Assembly: GCA_963932545.1 (NCBI GenBank)
Contig: CAWVRH010000007.1
Coordinates: forward strand, 1-64,000
From: UBA8337 sp963932545
GTDB lineage: Bacteria > Pseudomonadota > Alphaproteobacteria > RS24
DNA length: 64,000 bases
Direction: 5' to 3'
Shown: in pieces, positions 1 through 8,106 of the stretch
Layout: each line of letters opens with the position of its first letter
How positions within the stretch are numbered: the stretch's first letter is position 1
Notes under the pieces: model-generated
The model's database searches: none
What the model was told of the DNA's origin: nothing
Seen by the model: the letters and a program-made list of their open reading frames with translations, nothing else
Program-made: the position numbers and the translations under genes

Positions 1-4
1 GTAG

Positions 5-95
5 TGGCGGAGAGGAAGGGATTCGAACCCTCGATACGGGATTACCGCATACTCCCTTAGCAGGGGAGCGCCTTCAGCCACTCGGCCACCTCTCC
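5..95 (-). tRNA. tRNA-Ser (anticodon GCT)
   Basis: Read on the reverse strand, the sequence folds as a class II tRNA. The 7-bp acceptor stem is GGAGAGG/CCTCTCC, there is a long variable arm, and the T-arm contains GGTTCGAATCC. CCA is encoded at 5-7. The anticodon loop sits between CTCCC and GGGAG and reads CTGCTAA, giving GCT, which decodes AGC/AGU serine codons. The RTX fragment and a decayed gene lie directly beside its 5' end, which fits tRNA genes being common sites of insertion and turnover. Confidence 0.96.
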
Positions 96-137
96 ACCGC
101 CGTTGATAGCGAAGGGTCGCAAGTTTTTCAAGCGGAA

Positions 138-1361
138 TTGACTATCTTGCTCAGATTTATCGTTAACTTATGCCGTTTGCCCAATTTTATGGCTCACCGC
201 ATTATCGCTCTCATGTTCAGTTTTTCCTGTGGAAATCATGGCAAAAAGCTTAACCTAAGCGATGTCAGAGATGATGGCTATGTTTATGGTTATGGAGGCA
301 CAGCTGAAGGTGACCGCTTAAAAGACATTGAGAACTTATACGGAAGTAGTCATGCAGATCATCTCGAAGGCGATGAAGGCCGGAACAAGCTGGAAGGCTG
401 GAAGGGCGATGACACCCTGATTGGTGGAGCTGGTAATGATACCTTGATTGGTGGAGCTGGCGATGACACCCTGATTGGTGGAGCTGACGATGATATCCTG
501 ATTGACGATGGTATTGGCAAAAATTCCTTTGATGGTGGTGAGGGTACCGATACCGTTTCTTATGCAGGTGCAGAAGGATTGGTTTATATAGATCTTGGCC
601 TAAATAGCAGTGGTTTGCTTTTGGGAGCACGGGGAGATTCGTACAATAGTATCGAGAATGTGATTGGTTCGGATCATACTGACTTCATCTTTGGTACAGA
701 CGGTAATAATACATTTGAAGGTGGTAAGGGAGCTGACTTTATACTCGGCCGTGACGGTATTGATGCTGTTTCTTATCAGGCTTCAGATGAGGGGGTACAT
801 GTTAACCTCTCAGGACTGGGGAATCAGGACGATGCTGGAGGTGGTGGCCTCGGAGGTGATGCAGAGGGAGATAGATTAGATAATATTGAGAATCTGATTG
901 GCTCTAATTATGCTGACACTCTTATTGGTGACCAGGAGGGTAACGTTCTCAATGGTTCAGCAGGCAATGATACTCTGGAAGGTCGAGGTGGTGCCAACAC
1001 CTTGATTGGCGGATCTGGCAATGACATTTTTGTGTTAGATAATGTCGGTTATACAAACGTTCTTGAAGATATCGCTCTGAGTGGAGATATGATTGTCGTT
1101 GCTGATTTTGAAAATGGTATTGATAAGATCAGAATTGAAGTTAGCTTCGATGACGTTAATACATTAGATTCTATTCAGGAAGATACAGGTCTTGAGTGGC
1201 GTCAGGATGATGATGATGTTGTTTTACAATTATCGGATGAGATTCTCTTCTTTGGATTCCCTATTTCATTGAATGCAGATGTTCTGAGAATAGAAAACTT
1301 TTCTCTTGCAGACCTTACTGTTGATGATTTTGACCTGTCTGTCGTTTCTGATCTAGTATAA
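138..1361 (+). CDS. RTX (hemolysin-type calcium-binding repeat) protein, probably 5'-truncated
   Basis: The 407-codon frame is rich in glycine and aspartate nonapeptide repeats of the GGxGxDxLx type, most regularly around residues 88-125 and again near 275-300. Such repeats bind calcium and form a beta-roll in proteins exported by type I secretion. The last ~110 residues (DFENGIDKI onwards, ending in a hydrophobic/acidic tail) resemble the C-terminal secretion region of such proteins. There is no signal peptide, as expected for the family. The start is doubtful: TTG at 138 has only weak Shine-Dalgarno support, and ATGs at 189 and 213 have none. The first ~36 residues are unlike the rest, and the RTX part begins in mid-module: AEGDRL..IENL..S..AD at about 56-76 recurs intact at about 241-262, where it is preceded by DAVSYQASDEGVHVNLS, absent from the first copy. 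I infer a 3' fragment of a larger gene. It looks more AT-rich than its neighbours. Confidence 0.75.
   Translation: MTILLRFIVNLCRLPNFMAHRIIALMFSFSCGNHGKKLNLSDVRDDGYVYGYGGTAEGDRLKDIENLYGSSHADHLEGDEGRNKLEGWKGDDTLIGGAGNDTLIGGAGDDTLIGGADDDILIDDGIGKNSFDGGEGTDTVSYAGAEGLVYIDLGLNSSGLLLGARGDSYNSIENVIGSDHTDFIFGTDGNNTFEGGKGADFILGRDGIDAVSYQASDEGVHVNLSGLGNQDDAGGGGLGGDAEGDRLDNIENLIGSNYADTLIGDQEGNVLNGSAGNDTLEGRGGANTLIGGSGNDIFVLDNVGYTNVLEDIALSGDMIVVADFENGIDKIRIEVSFDDVNTLDSIQEDTGLEWRQDDDDVVLQLSDEILFFGFPISLNADVLRIENFSLADLTVDDFDLSVVSDLV
406..513 (+). repeat. 27-bp tandem repeats inside the RTX gene
   Basis: Four consecutive 27-nt units start at 406, 433, 460 and 487, each coding for one nine-residue RTX repeat. 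Units one (406-432) and three (460-486) are identical base for base, unit two differs at a few positions, and unit four is diverged. Identity at the DNA level, rather than only in protein, suggests recent duplication or gene conversion. Confidence 0.85.
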
Positions 1362-1383
1362 CTTTAGTTATTCAGTTTAGTAG

Positions 1384-1418
1384 AAGCCCCCCCGTCCTTA
1401 AAGGCAGGGGGGCTTTTT
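1384..1418 (+). terminator. Rho-independent terminator after the RTX gene
   Basis: AAGCCCCCC (1384-1392) pairs with GGGGGGCTT (1407-1415) across a short loop, and a run of T follows to 1418. It begins 22 bases after the RTX stop codon. Confidence 0.85.
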
Positions 1419-1479
1419 ATATGTATGAAGTCGTAAATCTATGTTGGTTTGTAGGTACTTACGTTAAGAGCCATTTTAG

Positions 1480-1745
1480 CTATAAAATTTCGGTTTCATT
1501 GGCATTAAAATTATAGGTGTAAATATCCAAGTCGCTAGTCAGGAGAGCTTGTAGCTCGGCAAAATCCGTTCCCGCTGCACCATATAAAAATGCAGTGTAT
1601 CAATGTCATTCTGCGCGAATGTTTTCGCGCCAACGCTGCCAGCAATAAAGCCATCCATGGAACGGAGCTATTGTTTAAGGACGTTGGATACCGTTTGACG
1701 AAAGGCATTTTCACCTGATTTATTATTTTTTTAAGGCTAGTCACT
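1480..1745 (-). pseudogene. Decayed gene remnant, function unknown
   Basis: On the reverse strand this stretch reads as coding sequence in broken frames. From about 1740 the reading is ..SGENAFRQTVSNVLKQ, then an in-frame TAG. The same frame resumes as LRSMDGFIAGSVGAKTFAQ..TLHF. Near 1585 the plausible reading shifts frame and continues as YGAAGTDFAELQALL..DIYTYNFNANETEIL, ending in TAG at 1480-1482. One stop plus one frameshift would join these into about 85 residues. I do not recognise the family. The 489-base gap from 1362 to 1849 otherwise holds only the two terminator-like structures described separately. Confidence 0.45.
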
Positions 1746-1802
1746 CAAGCTCAGCACTTTTCGCATTTTCTGGTCACTGGAATTCGCCTCTTCGTTGGCG
1801 GA

Positions 1803-1845
1803 CAATAAACCCCTGCCAGCCCGTTGGCTTAGGTGGGGGCTTGTC
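1803..1845 (-). terminator. Possible terminator downstream of the SDR gene
   Basis: On the reverse strand AAGCCCC can pair with GGGGTTT across a ~20-nt loop, followed by a short T-rich stretch. The loop is long and one pair is a G-T wobble, so this is weak. Its position just after the SDR stop codon is the main support. Confidence 0.3.
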
Positions 1846-1849
1846 CCTT

Positions 1850-2599
1850 TTAAAAATCTTCCGCATAAGGACGAATGTCTAGCTCTTGTGTCCATGCGGT
1901 TCTGTGTTGCTCATGCAAGGTAAAAAACGTCGCCGCAATGGCGCTAATGTTTAGCGCGCCATCGTCGCCCTTAGAATCTAGATAGCCGCTCAATTGTGAG
2001 CGAACTTTCTCGCCCTCAATCAACCCATCAATCACCACATGCCCGACATGAATGCCTTGCGGTCCAAATTCGCGCGCAATCGATTGTACCATCATCCGCA
2101 AAGCACTTTTGCCAGCCGCAAAGGCCGAAAAACCTGCCTTGCCGCGCAAAGATCCGCTGGCTCCCGTAAACAAAAGGCTTTGCTTGGGGGCCGCATCTTG
2201 TTGTTTGAGCATCAGACGCAGCGTCGCTTGAGCGGCCACGAAGCCGCCGAAACAAATTACCCGCCACATGCTCTCAAACACCTCTGGAGTGACGTCTAAA
2301 AACGCCTCGGGTCGATTGTTGCCCGCATTATAAATGGCCAGTTCTAGCGGGCGTCCATCGGCCTCGATTTGGGCCAAGGCGGCTTCCACTTGGCTGACAT
2401 GAGTAACATCGGCCAATAACGCCGTGGCGCTGCCGCCTTCGGCTTTAATGGCTTCGACGATGGCATCGATTTTAGCTTGCGTCCGTCCGTTTACGAAAAC
2501 ATGCAGGCCGCGCGCGCTAGCTTGTAGGCATAGCTCGGCTCCAACGCCTTGGCGGGGGCCGACGCCAAAAATGACTGCACTGCTGGTTGGCTTGGACAT
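1850..2599 (-). CDS. SDR-family NAD(P)-dependent oxidoreductase with Phe at the catalytic Tyr position
   Basis: This is a 249-residue Rossmann-fold short-chain dehydrogenase/reductase. The glycine-rich dinucleotide site is GVGPRQGVG near residues 12-20, and NAG at 91-93 is the usual structural motif. TGASGS at 145-150 supplies the active-site serine. The YxxxK signature is changed: the sequence reads FAAGK, with Phe160 where Tyr is expected and Lys164 kept. The start is the ATG at 2599, preceded by AGGAG; the open frame extends 31 codons further upstream without support. It diverges from dapA. The substrate cannot be told, and loss of the tyrosine leaves it uncertain whether it is a classical oxidoreductase at all. 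Confidence 0.85.
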   Translation of the reverse strand: MSKPTSSAVIFGVGPRQGVGAELCLQASARGLHVFVNGRTQAKIDAIVEAIKAEGGSATALLADVTHVSQVEAALAQIEADGRPLELAIYNAGNNRPEAFLDVTPEVFESMWRVICFGGFVAAQATLRLMLKQQDAAPKQSLLFTGASGSLRGKAGFSAFAAGKSALRMMVQSIAREFGPQGIHVGHVVIDGLIEGEKVRSQLSGYLDSKGDDGALNISAIAATFFTLHEQHRTAWTQELDIRPYAEDF

Positions 2600-2670
2600 A
2601 AAACTTGCTCCTGAAAAAATCCATCTAAACGATTGGCCGACGGGACACGACTTGCCGCCCTGCAATCTTA

Positions 2671-2691
2671 TGCTATGTTGCCGCCATAGCA
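2671..2691. promoter_or_regulatory. Dyad in the SDR/dapA divergent region
   Basis: TGCTATG (2671-2677) is perfectly repeated inverted as CATAGCA (2685-2691), with a 7-nt spacer. It sits between the divergent starts at 2599 and 2750, so it could be an operator or part of a leader. No regulator is identifiable. Confidence 0.25.
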
Positions 2692-2749
2692 CCTACCTGT
2701 CTATTTTTGTTTCGGGGAAGGTGCATCATTCTAGGCAATGGAGTTCACC

Positions 2750-3622
2750 ATGTTTCGAGGCTCAATCACTGCGCTCATCACGCCGTTTAAAGACGGTGGC
2801 GTCGATGAAGCTGCTTTGCGCAAGCTGGTCGATTGGCAAATCGCTGAGGGCACGCATGGGCTTGTGCCAGTGGGCACCACGGGCGAGTCGCCAACGTTGA
2901 GCCATGACGAGCATGAACGCGTCGTCGAAATTGTGGTCGATGCCGGCGCCAATCGGGTACCGATTATCGCTGGCGCTGGGTCTAACTCGACCGCCGAAGC
3001 GATTGCTTTTACCCAACACGCAGAACGCGCGGGCGCGGATGGCGTGCTACATGTGACGCCTTATTATAATAAGCCAACGCAAGACGGATTATTTGCGCAT
3101 TTTCAAGCCATTGATGCGGCCACGCAGTTGCCCATCCTTATCTACAATATTCCCGGTCGTTCCGTCGTCGATATGACGCCGGAAACCATGGGGCGTTTGG
3201 CCGAGTTAAAAAACATTATCGGCGTGAAAGACGCCACCGCCGAGCTGTCTCGCGTGGGCCAACAGGCGGGCACGTGTGGCGATGATTTCATTCAGCTTTC
3301 TGGCGAAGATGCGACGGCTGTCGAGTTTATCAAACAGGGCGGGCATGGCTGTATTTCGGTTTGTTCCAATGTCGCGCCCAAATTATGTTCGGCCATGCAA
3401 GAGGCGGCACGCAACGGTGATTATGTAACGGCAGAACAGCTCTTGGCCAAACTCTTGCCGCTGATGGATGCCTTGTTTTGCGAAACCAGCCCATCGCCTG
3501 TTAAATACGCTATGATGCGCCTTGGGCTGTGCGAAGAAGAAATTCGCCTCCCAATGTTGCCTGCAACGCAGAATGCGCGCGATCAAGTGGATGCCGCCTT
3601 GCACCAGCTTGGCCTGATTTAG
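2750..3622 (+). CDS. dapA: 4-hydroxy-tetrahydrodipicolinate synthase
   Basis: DapA condenses pyruvate with aspartate semialdehyde, the first committed step of lysine and meso-diaminopimelate synthesis, in the cytoplasm. The 290-residue length matches the family. Visible signatures are GTTGES (42-47) with the proton-relay threonines, YNIPGR (132-137) with the catalytic tyrosine, and GVKDAT with the Schiff-base Lys160. The ATG at 2750 is chosen over an in-frame ATG at 2738 because GGAG lies at proper spacing before it and the protein then starts at the conserved beta-barrel strand (FRGSITALITPF). smpB follows after 4 bases, so the two are probably co-transcribed. Confidence 0.97.
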   Translation: MFRGSITALITPFKDGGVDEAALRKLVDWQIAEGTHGLVPVGTTGESPTLSHDEHERVVEIVVDAGANRVPIIAGAGSNSTAEAIAFTQHAERAGADGVLHVTPYYNKPTQDGLFAHFQAIDAATQLPILIYNIPGRSVVDMTPETMGRLAELKNIIGVKDATAELSRVGQQAGTCGDDFIQLSGEDATAVEFIKQGGHGCISVCSNVAPKLCSAMQEAARNGDYVTAEQLLAKLLPLMDALFCETSPSPVKYAMMRLGLCEEEIRLPMLPATQNARDQVDAALHQLGLI

Positions 3623-3626
3623 CGTC

Positions 3627-4109
3627 ATGTCTTCGAAGAGCGGTGGCCGTAAAAAAAACAGCGCAGGGGACGGCACCATTGCTGAAAACCGCCGCGCTCG
3701 CCGTGATTTTGAAGTTACGGAAACTTTCGAAGCTGGCCTTGTGTTGCAAGGCACAGAGGTTAAATCTTTGCGCGAAGGCAAAGCCAATTTAGCGCATTCC
3801 TTTGCCACCGTGCGCGATGGCGAAGCGTTTTTGATGAATGCCGATATTCCCGAATATAGCGGCGGCAACCAGTTCAACCATAAGCCGACGCAGCCGCGCA
3901 AAGTGCTTTTGCATCGCCGCGAGATTAACAAGCTAATGGCCGCCGTGCAGCGCGATGGCATGACCTTAGTGCCGCTTAAATTATACTTCCATGAAAACGG
4001 CCGTGTGAAACTGCTTGTTGGTTTGGCACGGGGTCGCAAGAAAGCCGATCGGCGCGATGTCGAAAAGCGTCGCGATTGGGATCGTCAAAAAGCCAGATTA
4101 CTGCGCTAG
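3627..4109 (+). CDS. smpB: SsrA-binding protein SmpB
   Basis: SmpB binds tmRNA and delivers it to stalled ribosomes for trans-translation. The 160-residue protein has the conserved core: NRRARRDFEV near the N-terminus, LVLQGTEVKSLREGKANL, and the basic tail GLARGRKKADRRD..KRRDWDRQKARLLR, which inserts into the empty mRNA channel. It lies 4 bases after dapA, a common arrangement in this class. Its last 12 bases overlap the end of the convergent uracil-DNA glycosylase gene. Confidence 0.97.
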   Translation: MSSKSGGRKKNSAGDGTIAENRRARRDFEVTETFEAGLVLQGTEVKSLREGKANLAHSFATVRDGEAFLMNADIPEYSGGNQFNHKPTQPRKVLLHRREINKLMAAVQRDGMTLVPLKLYFHENGRVKLLVGLARGRKKADRRDVEKRRDWDRQKARLLR

Positions 4110-4748
4110 TTTTTGCTGCACGAGCGCAAACACATCTTCAAACATTTGCGTCGTTAAGCGCCGCGTATTGGTGTTGTAGCGCGAGCAATGATAGCTATCG
4201 ATGAGCGTCAGCCCATTCATGTCATGGCACGCGCCATGGGCAAATTTCGCTTCGCTTAATTTCATGCCCCGCGCGCGCAGCACATTGTCGTGCGATATTT
4301 TACCCAGCGATAAGACCACTTTCAAATTCACCATACTGTCGAGACGGCCTTGCAAAAACCCTCGACACGCCGTCATCTCGGCGCCAATCGGTTTATTTTG
4401 CGGCGGCACACAGCGCACCGCATTGGTTATCATCGTATTGACCAGCTCAAGGCCATCGTCTTTATGTTGCGCGTAAACGCCCTTGGAAAGGCCAAATTTA
4501 TCTAGCGTCGCATACAGTAAATCGCCCGCCCAATCGCCGGTAAAAGGCCGCGCGGTGCGATTGGCGCCGGTGACACCTGGCGCCAATCCGACGATGAGCA
4601 GCTGGGCTTTCTCATCGCCAAAACAGGGCACGGGGGCGTTGAACCAATCTGGATGCGCGGCTCGGTTTGCCTCGCGATAGGCTTTCAGGCGCGGGCATAA
4701 ACCACAATCGGCGTCTGGGGTAGTTAGAAGAGGGGCGTTTGAAGTCAT
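4098..4748 (-). CDS. Family 5 uracil-DNA glycosylase (UdgB type)
   Basis: The enzyme excises uracil, and in this family often hypoxanthine and other deaminated bases, from DNA to start base-excision repair. Motif A is GLAPGVTGANRTARPFTGD, near residues 54-72, with Ala-Pro-Gly in place of the catalytic Asp/Asn of family 1, as typical of family 5. Motif B is HCSRYNTNTRRLT from His187. Cys15, Cys18, Cys113 and Cys128 are placed to ligate a [4Fe-4S] cluster. I prefer the ATG at 4748; an upstream ATG at 4826 would add 26 residues with no homology-like features and would crowd the divergent folK start. The gene is convergent with smpB. Confidence 0.88.
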   Translation of the reverse strand: MTSNAPLLTTPDADCGLCPRLKAYREANRAAHPDWFNAPVPCFGDEKAQLLIVGLAPGVTGANRTARPFTGDWAGDLLYATLDKFGLSKGVYAQHKDDGLELVNTMITNAVRCVPPQNKPIGAEMTACRGFLQGRLDSMVNLKVVLSLGKISHDNVLRARGMKLSEAKFAHGACHDMNGLTLIDSYHCSRYNTNTRRLTTQMFEDVFALVQQKLAQ

Positions 4749-4847
4749 GCCCCAAGATAGCGCGACACATGGCTTTCGTTCAACCGATATAGCGCAGGGG
4801 CCTAAATCTCGCTTGTCATTGTCCATAGCTTGGCTTACTTCCAGCCT

Positions 4848-5342
4848 ATGATTTATTTGGCCTTGGGAAGTAACTTACGCGGCGATTTCGCCAATAGCGT
4901 GCAATTGGTGCAAGCGGCAATCGACAATTTGCCGCTCACGGGCGCGCATGTGGTTAAGCGCGCGCCGCTGTATGCCTCAGCCCCCATTGGCCCAGCCGGA
5001 CAAGAGGATTACATCAACACGGTGGTGGCTGTGCGCAGCCTTGTGCCTGCCTTGGCATTATTGCCACGATTGCATGCGCTAGAAGCGGCTTTCGGGCGCC
5101 ATAGGGCAGGATCGGTTGTTTGGGGGCCGCGGACCCTAGATATTGATATTATTAGCTATCACAAGGAAGTGCATCGGTTTCGGGCGCAAATCCCACATCC
5201 GAGGGCGGCCTCTCGTGCCTTTGTGTTGCAACCTTTGGCTGATATTGCCCCCGGATGGCGCCATCCAGAGTATGGCACGCCAATTGCAGAGTTATTGGCC
5301 GCTTTGCCAATGCAGGCGCGCGTGGGGCTAAAACGCCTCTAA
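4848..5342 (+). CDS. folK: 2-amino-4-hydroxy-6-hydroxymethyldihydropteridine pyrophosphokinase
   Basis: FolK (HPPK) transfers pyrophosphate from ATP to 6-hydroxymethyl-dihydropterin in folate synthesis. The N-terminal strand YLALGSNLRGD, the PIGPAGQEDYINTVV segment, the GPRTLDIDII metal-binding motif (two Asp) and IPHPRA..RAFVLQPLADIAP are all present in family order. The ATG at 4848 puts the first strand at residue 2; the TTG at 4830 is the only alternative and has no ribosome binding site. The length of 164 residues is normal. Confidence 0.95.
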   Translation: MIYLALGSNLRGDFANSVQLVQAAIDNLPLTGAHVVKRAPLYASAPIGPAGQEDYINTVVAVRSLVPALALLPRLHALEAAFGRHRAGSVVWGPRTLDIDIISYHKEVHRFRAQIPHPRAASRAFVLQPLADIAPGWRHPEYGTPIAELLAALPMQARVGLKRL

Positions 5343-5454
5343 GGGAAAATTTCGACCGCGATTTCTCATTTTGCCTTCTTTTTCCTTGCGATATTGGCTT
5401 AACAGGCATAAATAAAACGTAACTCATGTCTATTTAACTTGAATTGGATTGCCC

Positions 5455-5853
5455 ATGGCTCGTGTGACCGTAGAAGATTGCGTTGATAAGGTAACAAACC
5501 GTTTTGAATTGGTATTGTTTGCCTCTCATCGAGCCCGTGGCATGTCTGCTGGTGCTGAATTGCTAGTTGAGCGCGACAACGATAAAAACACTGTGGTTGC
5601 GCTGCGCGAGATTGCCGATGAAAAAGTGGTTCCTGCTGAAGTTCGCGAAGACCTCGTTGGCTCGCTGCAGAAACAAATCGACATTGATGAGCCAGATGAA
5701 GAAATCATTGCCGCGCCGATGCTGGGCCATGTAGAAGCGGGCGCAGAAGCCGGTCAACCTATGGTCGAGATGAATGAAGACGATATCTTGGCCGCCTTGC
5801 AATCTTTGGAAGCAGCCGGCCCGAAAGATAAAGGGGATGGTCGCGGAGAATAA
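5455..5853 (+). CDS. rpoZ: DNA-directed RNA polymerase subunit omega
   Basis: Omega helps assemble and stabilise RNA polymerase by holding the beta' subunit. MARVTVEDCVDKVTNRFELVL is the conserved N-terminal region, followed by the ASHRAR helix and an acidic C-terminal extension rich in Glu/Asp that is common in alphaproteobacterial omega. ATG 5455 is chosen because homologues begin at MARVTVEDC. No clear Shine-Dalgarno precedes it. The RelA/SpoT gene follows within 45 bases, the standard rpoZ-rsh pairing; omega is also tied to the ppGpp site on RNA polymerase in other proteobacteria. Confidence 0.96.
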   Translation: MARVTVEDCVDKVTNRFELVLFASHRARGMSAGAELLVERDNDKNTVVALREIADEKVVPAEVREDLVGSLQKQIDIDEPDEEIIAAPMLGHVEAGAEAGQPMVEMNEDDILAALQSLEAAGPKDKGDGRGE

Positions 5854-5898
5854 AGCCCCGACACTTGCTTTATATCCGTGCCTCGGAGGGCTTGCCCG

Positions 5899-8064
5899 AT
5901 GATGCGCCAATACGAATTAGTCGACCGCGTTTCCAGCTACGACCCCAGTGCCAATGAAGACCTCTTAAACAGAGCCTATGTGTTCGCCACGCAAAAGCAT
6001 GGCGATCAAAAACGCGCGTCTGGGGACCCCTATTATTCGCACCCTGTTGAGGTGGCTGGCATTTTAACTGACTTGCATCTCGACACTGCCAGCATTGCCA
6101 CCGCGTTGCTGCACGACACGATTGAAGACACAGAGACGACATTTGGCGAGATTGAAGACCTCTTCGGTCGCGAGATTGCCGATATGGTCAATGGCGTCAC
6201 CAAAATGTCTCTGCTCGAATTATCGTCTGCCGATACGGCGCAGGCGGAAAACTTTCGTAAACTCTTGGTCGCGACTGCCAGCGATATTCGCATTCTTTTG
6301 GTCAAATTGGCTGATCGTCTGCACAATATGCGGACGCTGCATTTTATCAAATCAGACGAAAAACGCCGACGCATCGCCCAAGAGACGATGGATATTTATG
6401 CGCCCTTGGCGGGGCGCATCGGCATGCATAATTTTCGCGAAGAGTTGGAAGATTTATCTTTCGCCGAGATCAACAAAGATGCCCGTGAATTGGTGATGGA
6501 GCGCTTGAGCGAGCTGAACGACCAAAGCAGCGACATGCTGGCGGAGATATCCGACGCCGTATCCACAGAGTTATCCAAGCAAGGTTTAGAGGCTGAGGTT
6601 TATGGGCGTCAAAAGCGGCCATTTTCTATCTGGCGCAAAATGCAAAACAAATCGATTTCTTTGGAGCAATTATCGGATATTTTTGCCTATCGGATTGTGA
6701 CCCAAAGCGAAGATGATTGTTATCGCGCGCTCGGCGTTTTGCACCGCACCTATCGGTTTGTGCCGGGGCGCTATAAAGATTTTATCTCGACGCCGAAAAT
6801 CAATGGCTATCAGTCTTTGCATACAACGGTGGTCGGCCCGAACAACCAGCGCGTGGAGCTGCAAATTCGCACCCGCGAGATGCACGATGTCGCCAACCGA
6901 GGTATCGCCGCACATTGGACCTATAAAGACCAGCAAGATGAGCATCCAGATATCGCCAAAATTGAGCCATTTAACTGGCTGCAAGATATGGTCGAGCAGC
7001 TTAAAACGGGGGAGACGGCGGAAGAGTTTTTAGAAAATACCAAGCTTGAATTATTTACCGACCAAGTGTTTTGCTTCACCCCCAAAGGCAGACTCATAGC
7101 CCTGCCACGAGGCGCCACGGCGTTGGATTTTGCCTATGCTGTTCATACAGCCATCGGTAATAGCTGCATTGGCGTGCGGATTAATGGTTTGAAACTGCCG
7201 TTCCGGACGCTTTTGAAAAATGGCGATGAAATTGAAATCATCCGTGGCGAGAGCCAAAAGCCAATGGCCAATTGGGTGAACCATGTGCAAACCGGTAAGG
7301 CTCGTGCCGCCATCCGTCATTCTTTGCGCGAGCGTGAAGCTGCGGAATTTATGGCCTTGGGCGAACAGATGATTGAAAGCCTGTTCGCCGCCGAAGGCTT
7401 AGCGGCCGAGGGCACTCTGCTGGAACGCGCGCTGGGCGTGATGCATTACGAGAGCCTAGATCTGTTGCGCCTCGATGTGGGGCGTGGCGATATCTCTGCG
7501 GCGGATGTGTTGCTGGCTGTGATGCCTGAAAAACGCAGCCGCCGCTCAATGTTTGCTGGCGCGATGCGCGGATTAATCGGCCGATCGAGCCAAAGAACAA
7601 CTTCGCACCCAGCCATCTTGCCGCTGAATGGCGCGCTATACGGCACCGTTGTGAAAATCGCGGAAAACCATTTCCCCCTGCCAGGCGATGAGATTGTGGG
7701 CGTGGTGACCATGGGGCAAGGCGTGGTGGTTTATCCTGCCTCGGCGCCCGATATATTAGATTTGGAAGACAAGCCGGAGCGCTTGGTGGCGATGAAATGG
7801 GATGAAAAAGCGGAAACCCTATTTGCTAGCCGCGTTCATATGACGGCGGTCAATCGCACAGGGTCTTTGAGCATCATCACGCAAACCATTGCAGATTTTG
7901 ATGCCAATATTACCAATTTGAGCTTTATCCAAGACAGCGATGATTTTTGCGACCTGACGGTGGATGTGGAAGTGCGCGATGTGGAACATATGGATCAAAT
8001 GATTGATGCAATACGAGGAAGCCGTGTGGTCAGCGAGGCGAATCGGGTCATTTTTAAGCAATAG
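5899..8064 (+). CDS. rsh: Bifunctional (p)ppGpp synthetase/hydrolase, RelA/SpoT family
   Basis: This Rsh enzyme makes and degrades (p)ppGpp, the starvation signal; alphaproteobacteria usually carry one long bifunctional copy. The 721-residue protein has an intact HD hydrolase domain (His48, His72-Asp73, Glu76-Asp77 in HDTIEDT), then a synthetase domain from about residue 235 with RPFSIWRKM, RYKDFIS..NGYQSLHT and VELQIRT. A TGS domain (VFCFTPKGRLIALPRGATALDFAY) follows near 385-445, and an ACT domain at the C-terminus. Intact HD residues predict active hydrolase. ATG 5899 is chosen because GGAGGG lies 8 bases upstream; the frame is open back to a GTG at 5878. Confidence 0.96.
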   Translation: MMRQYELVDRVSSYDPSANEDLLNRAYVFATQKHGDQKRASGDPYYSHPVEVAGILTDLHLDTASIATALLHDTIEDTETTFGEIEDLFGREIADMVNGVTKMSLLELSSADTAQAENFRKLLVATASDIRILLVKLADRLHNMRTLHFIKSDEKRRRIAQETMDIYAPLAGRIGMHNFREELEDLSFAEINKDARELVMERLSELNDQSSDMLAEISDAVSTELSKQGLEAEVYGRQKRPFSIWRKMQNKSISLEQLSDIFAYRIVTQSEDDCYRALGVLHRTYRFVPGRYKDFISTPKINGYQSLHTTVVGPNNQRVELQIRTREMHDVANRGIAAHWTYKDQQDEHPDIAKIEPFNWLQDMVEQLKTGETAEEFLENTKLELFTDQVFCFTPKGRLIALPRGATALDFAYAVHTAIGNSCIGVRINGLKLPFRTLLKNGDEIEIIRGESQKPMANWVNHVQTGKARAAIRHSLREREAAEFMALGEQMIESLFAAEGLAAEGTLLERALGVMHYESLDLLRLDVGRGDISAADVLLAVMPEKRSRRSMFAGAMRGLIGRSSQRTTSHPAILPLNGALYGTVVKIAENHFPLPGDEIVGVVTMGQGVVVYPASAPDILDLEDKPERLVAMKWDEKAETLFASRVHMTAVNRTGSLSIITQTIADFDANITNLSFIQDSDDFCDLTVDVEVRDVEHMDQMIDAIRGSRVVSEANRVIFKQ

Positions 8065-8106
8065 AAATTTGAAACGTAAATTAAAAGCGTGAAGGCGGGT
8101 TACGAC

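Noticed and set aside
265..630. Reverse-strand 121-codon frame opposite the RTX gene
   Set aside because: His/Gln-rich repeats are the antisense reading of Gly/Asp RTX codons; no independent signal.
3383..4039. Reverse-strand 218-codon frame opposite dapA and smpB
   Set aside because: It spans two confident genes and the gap between them with no domain or start signal.
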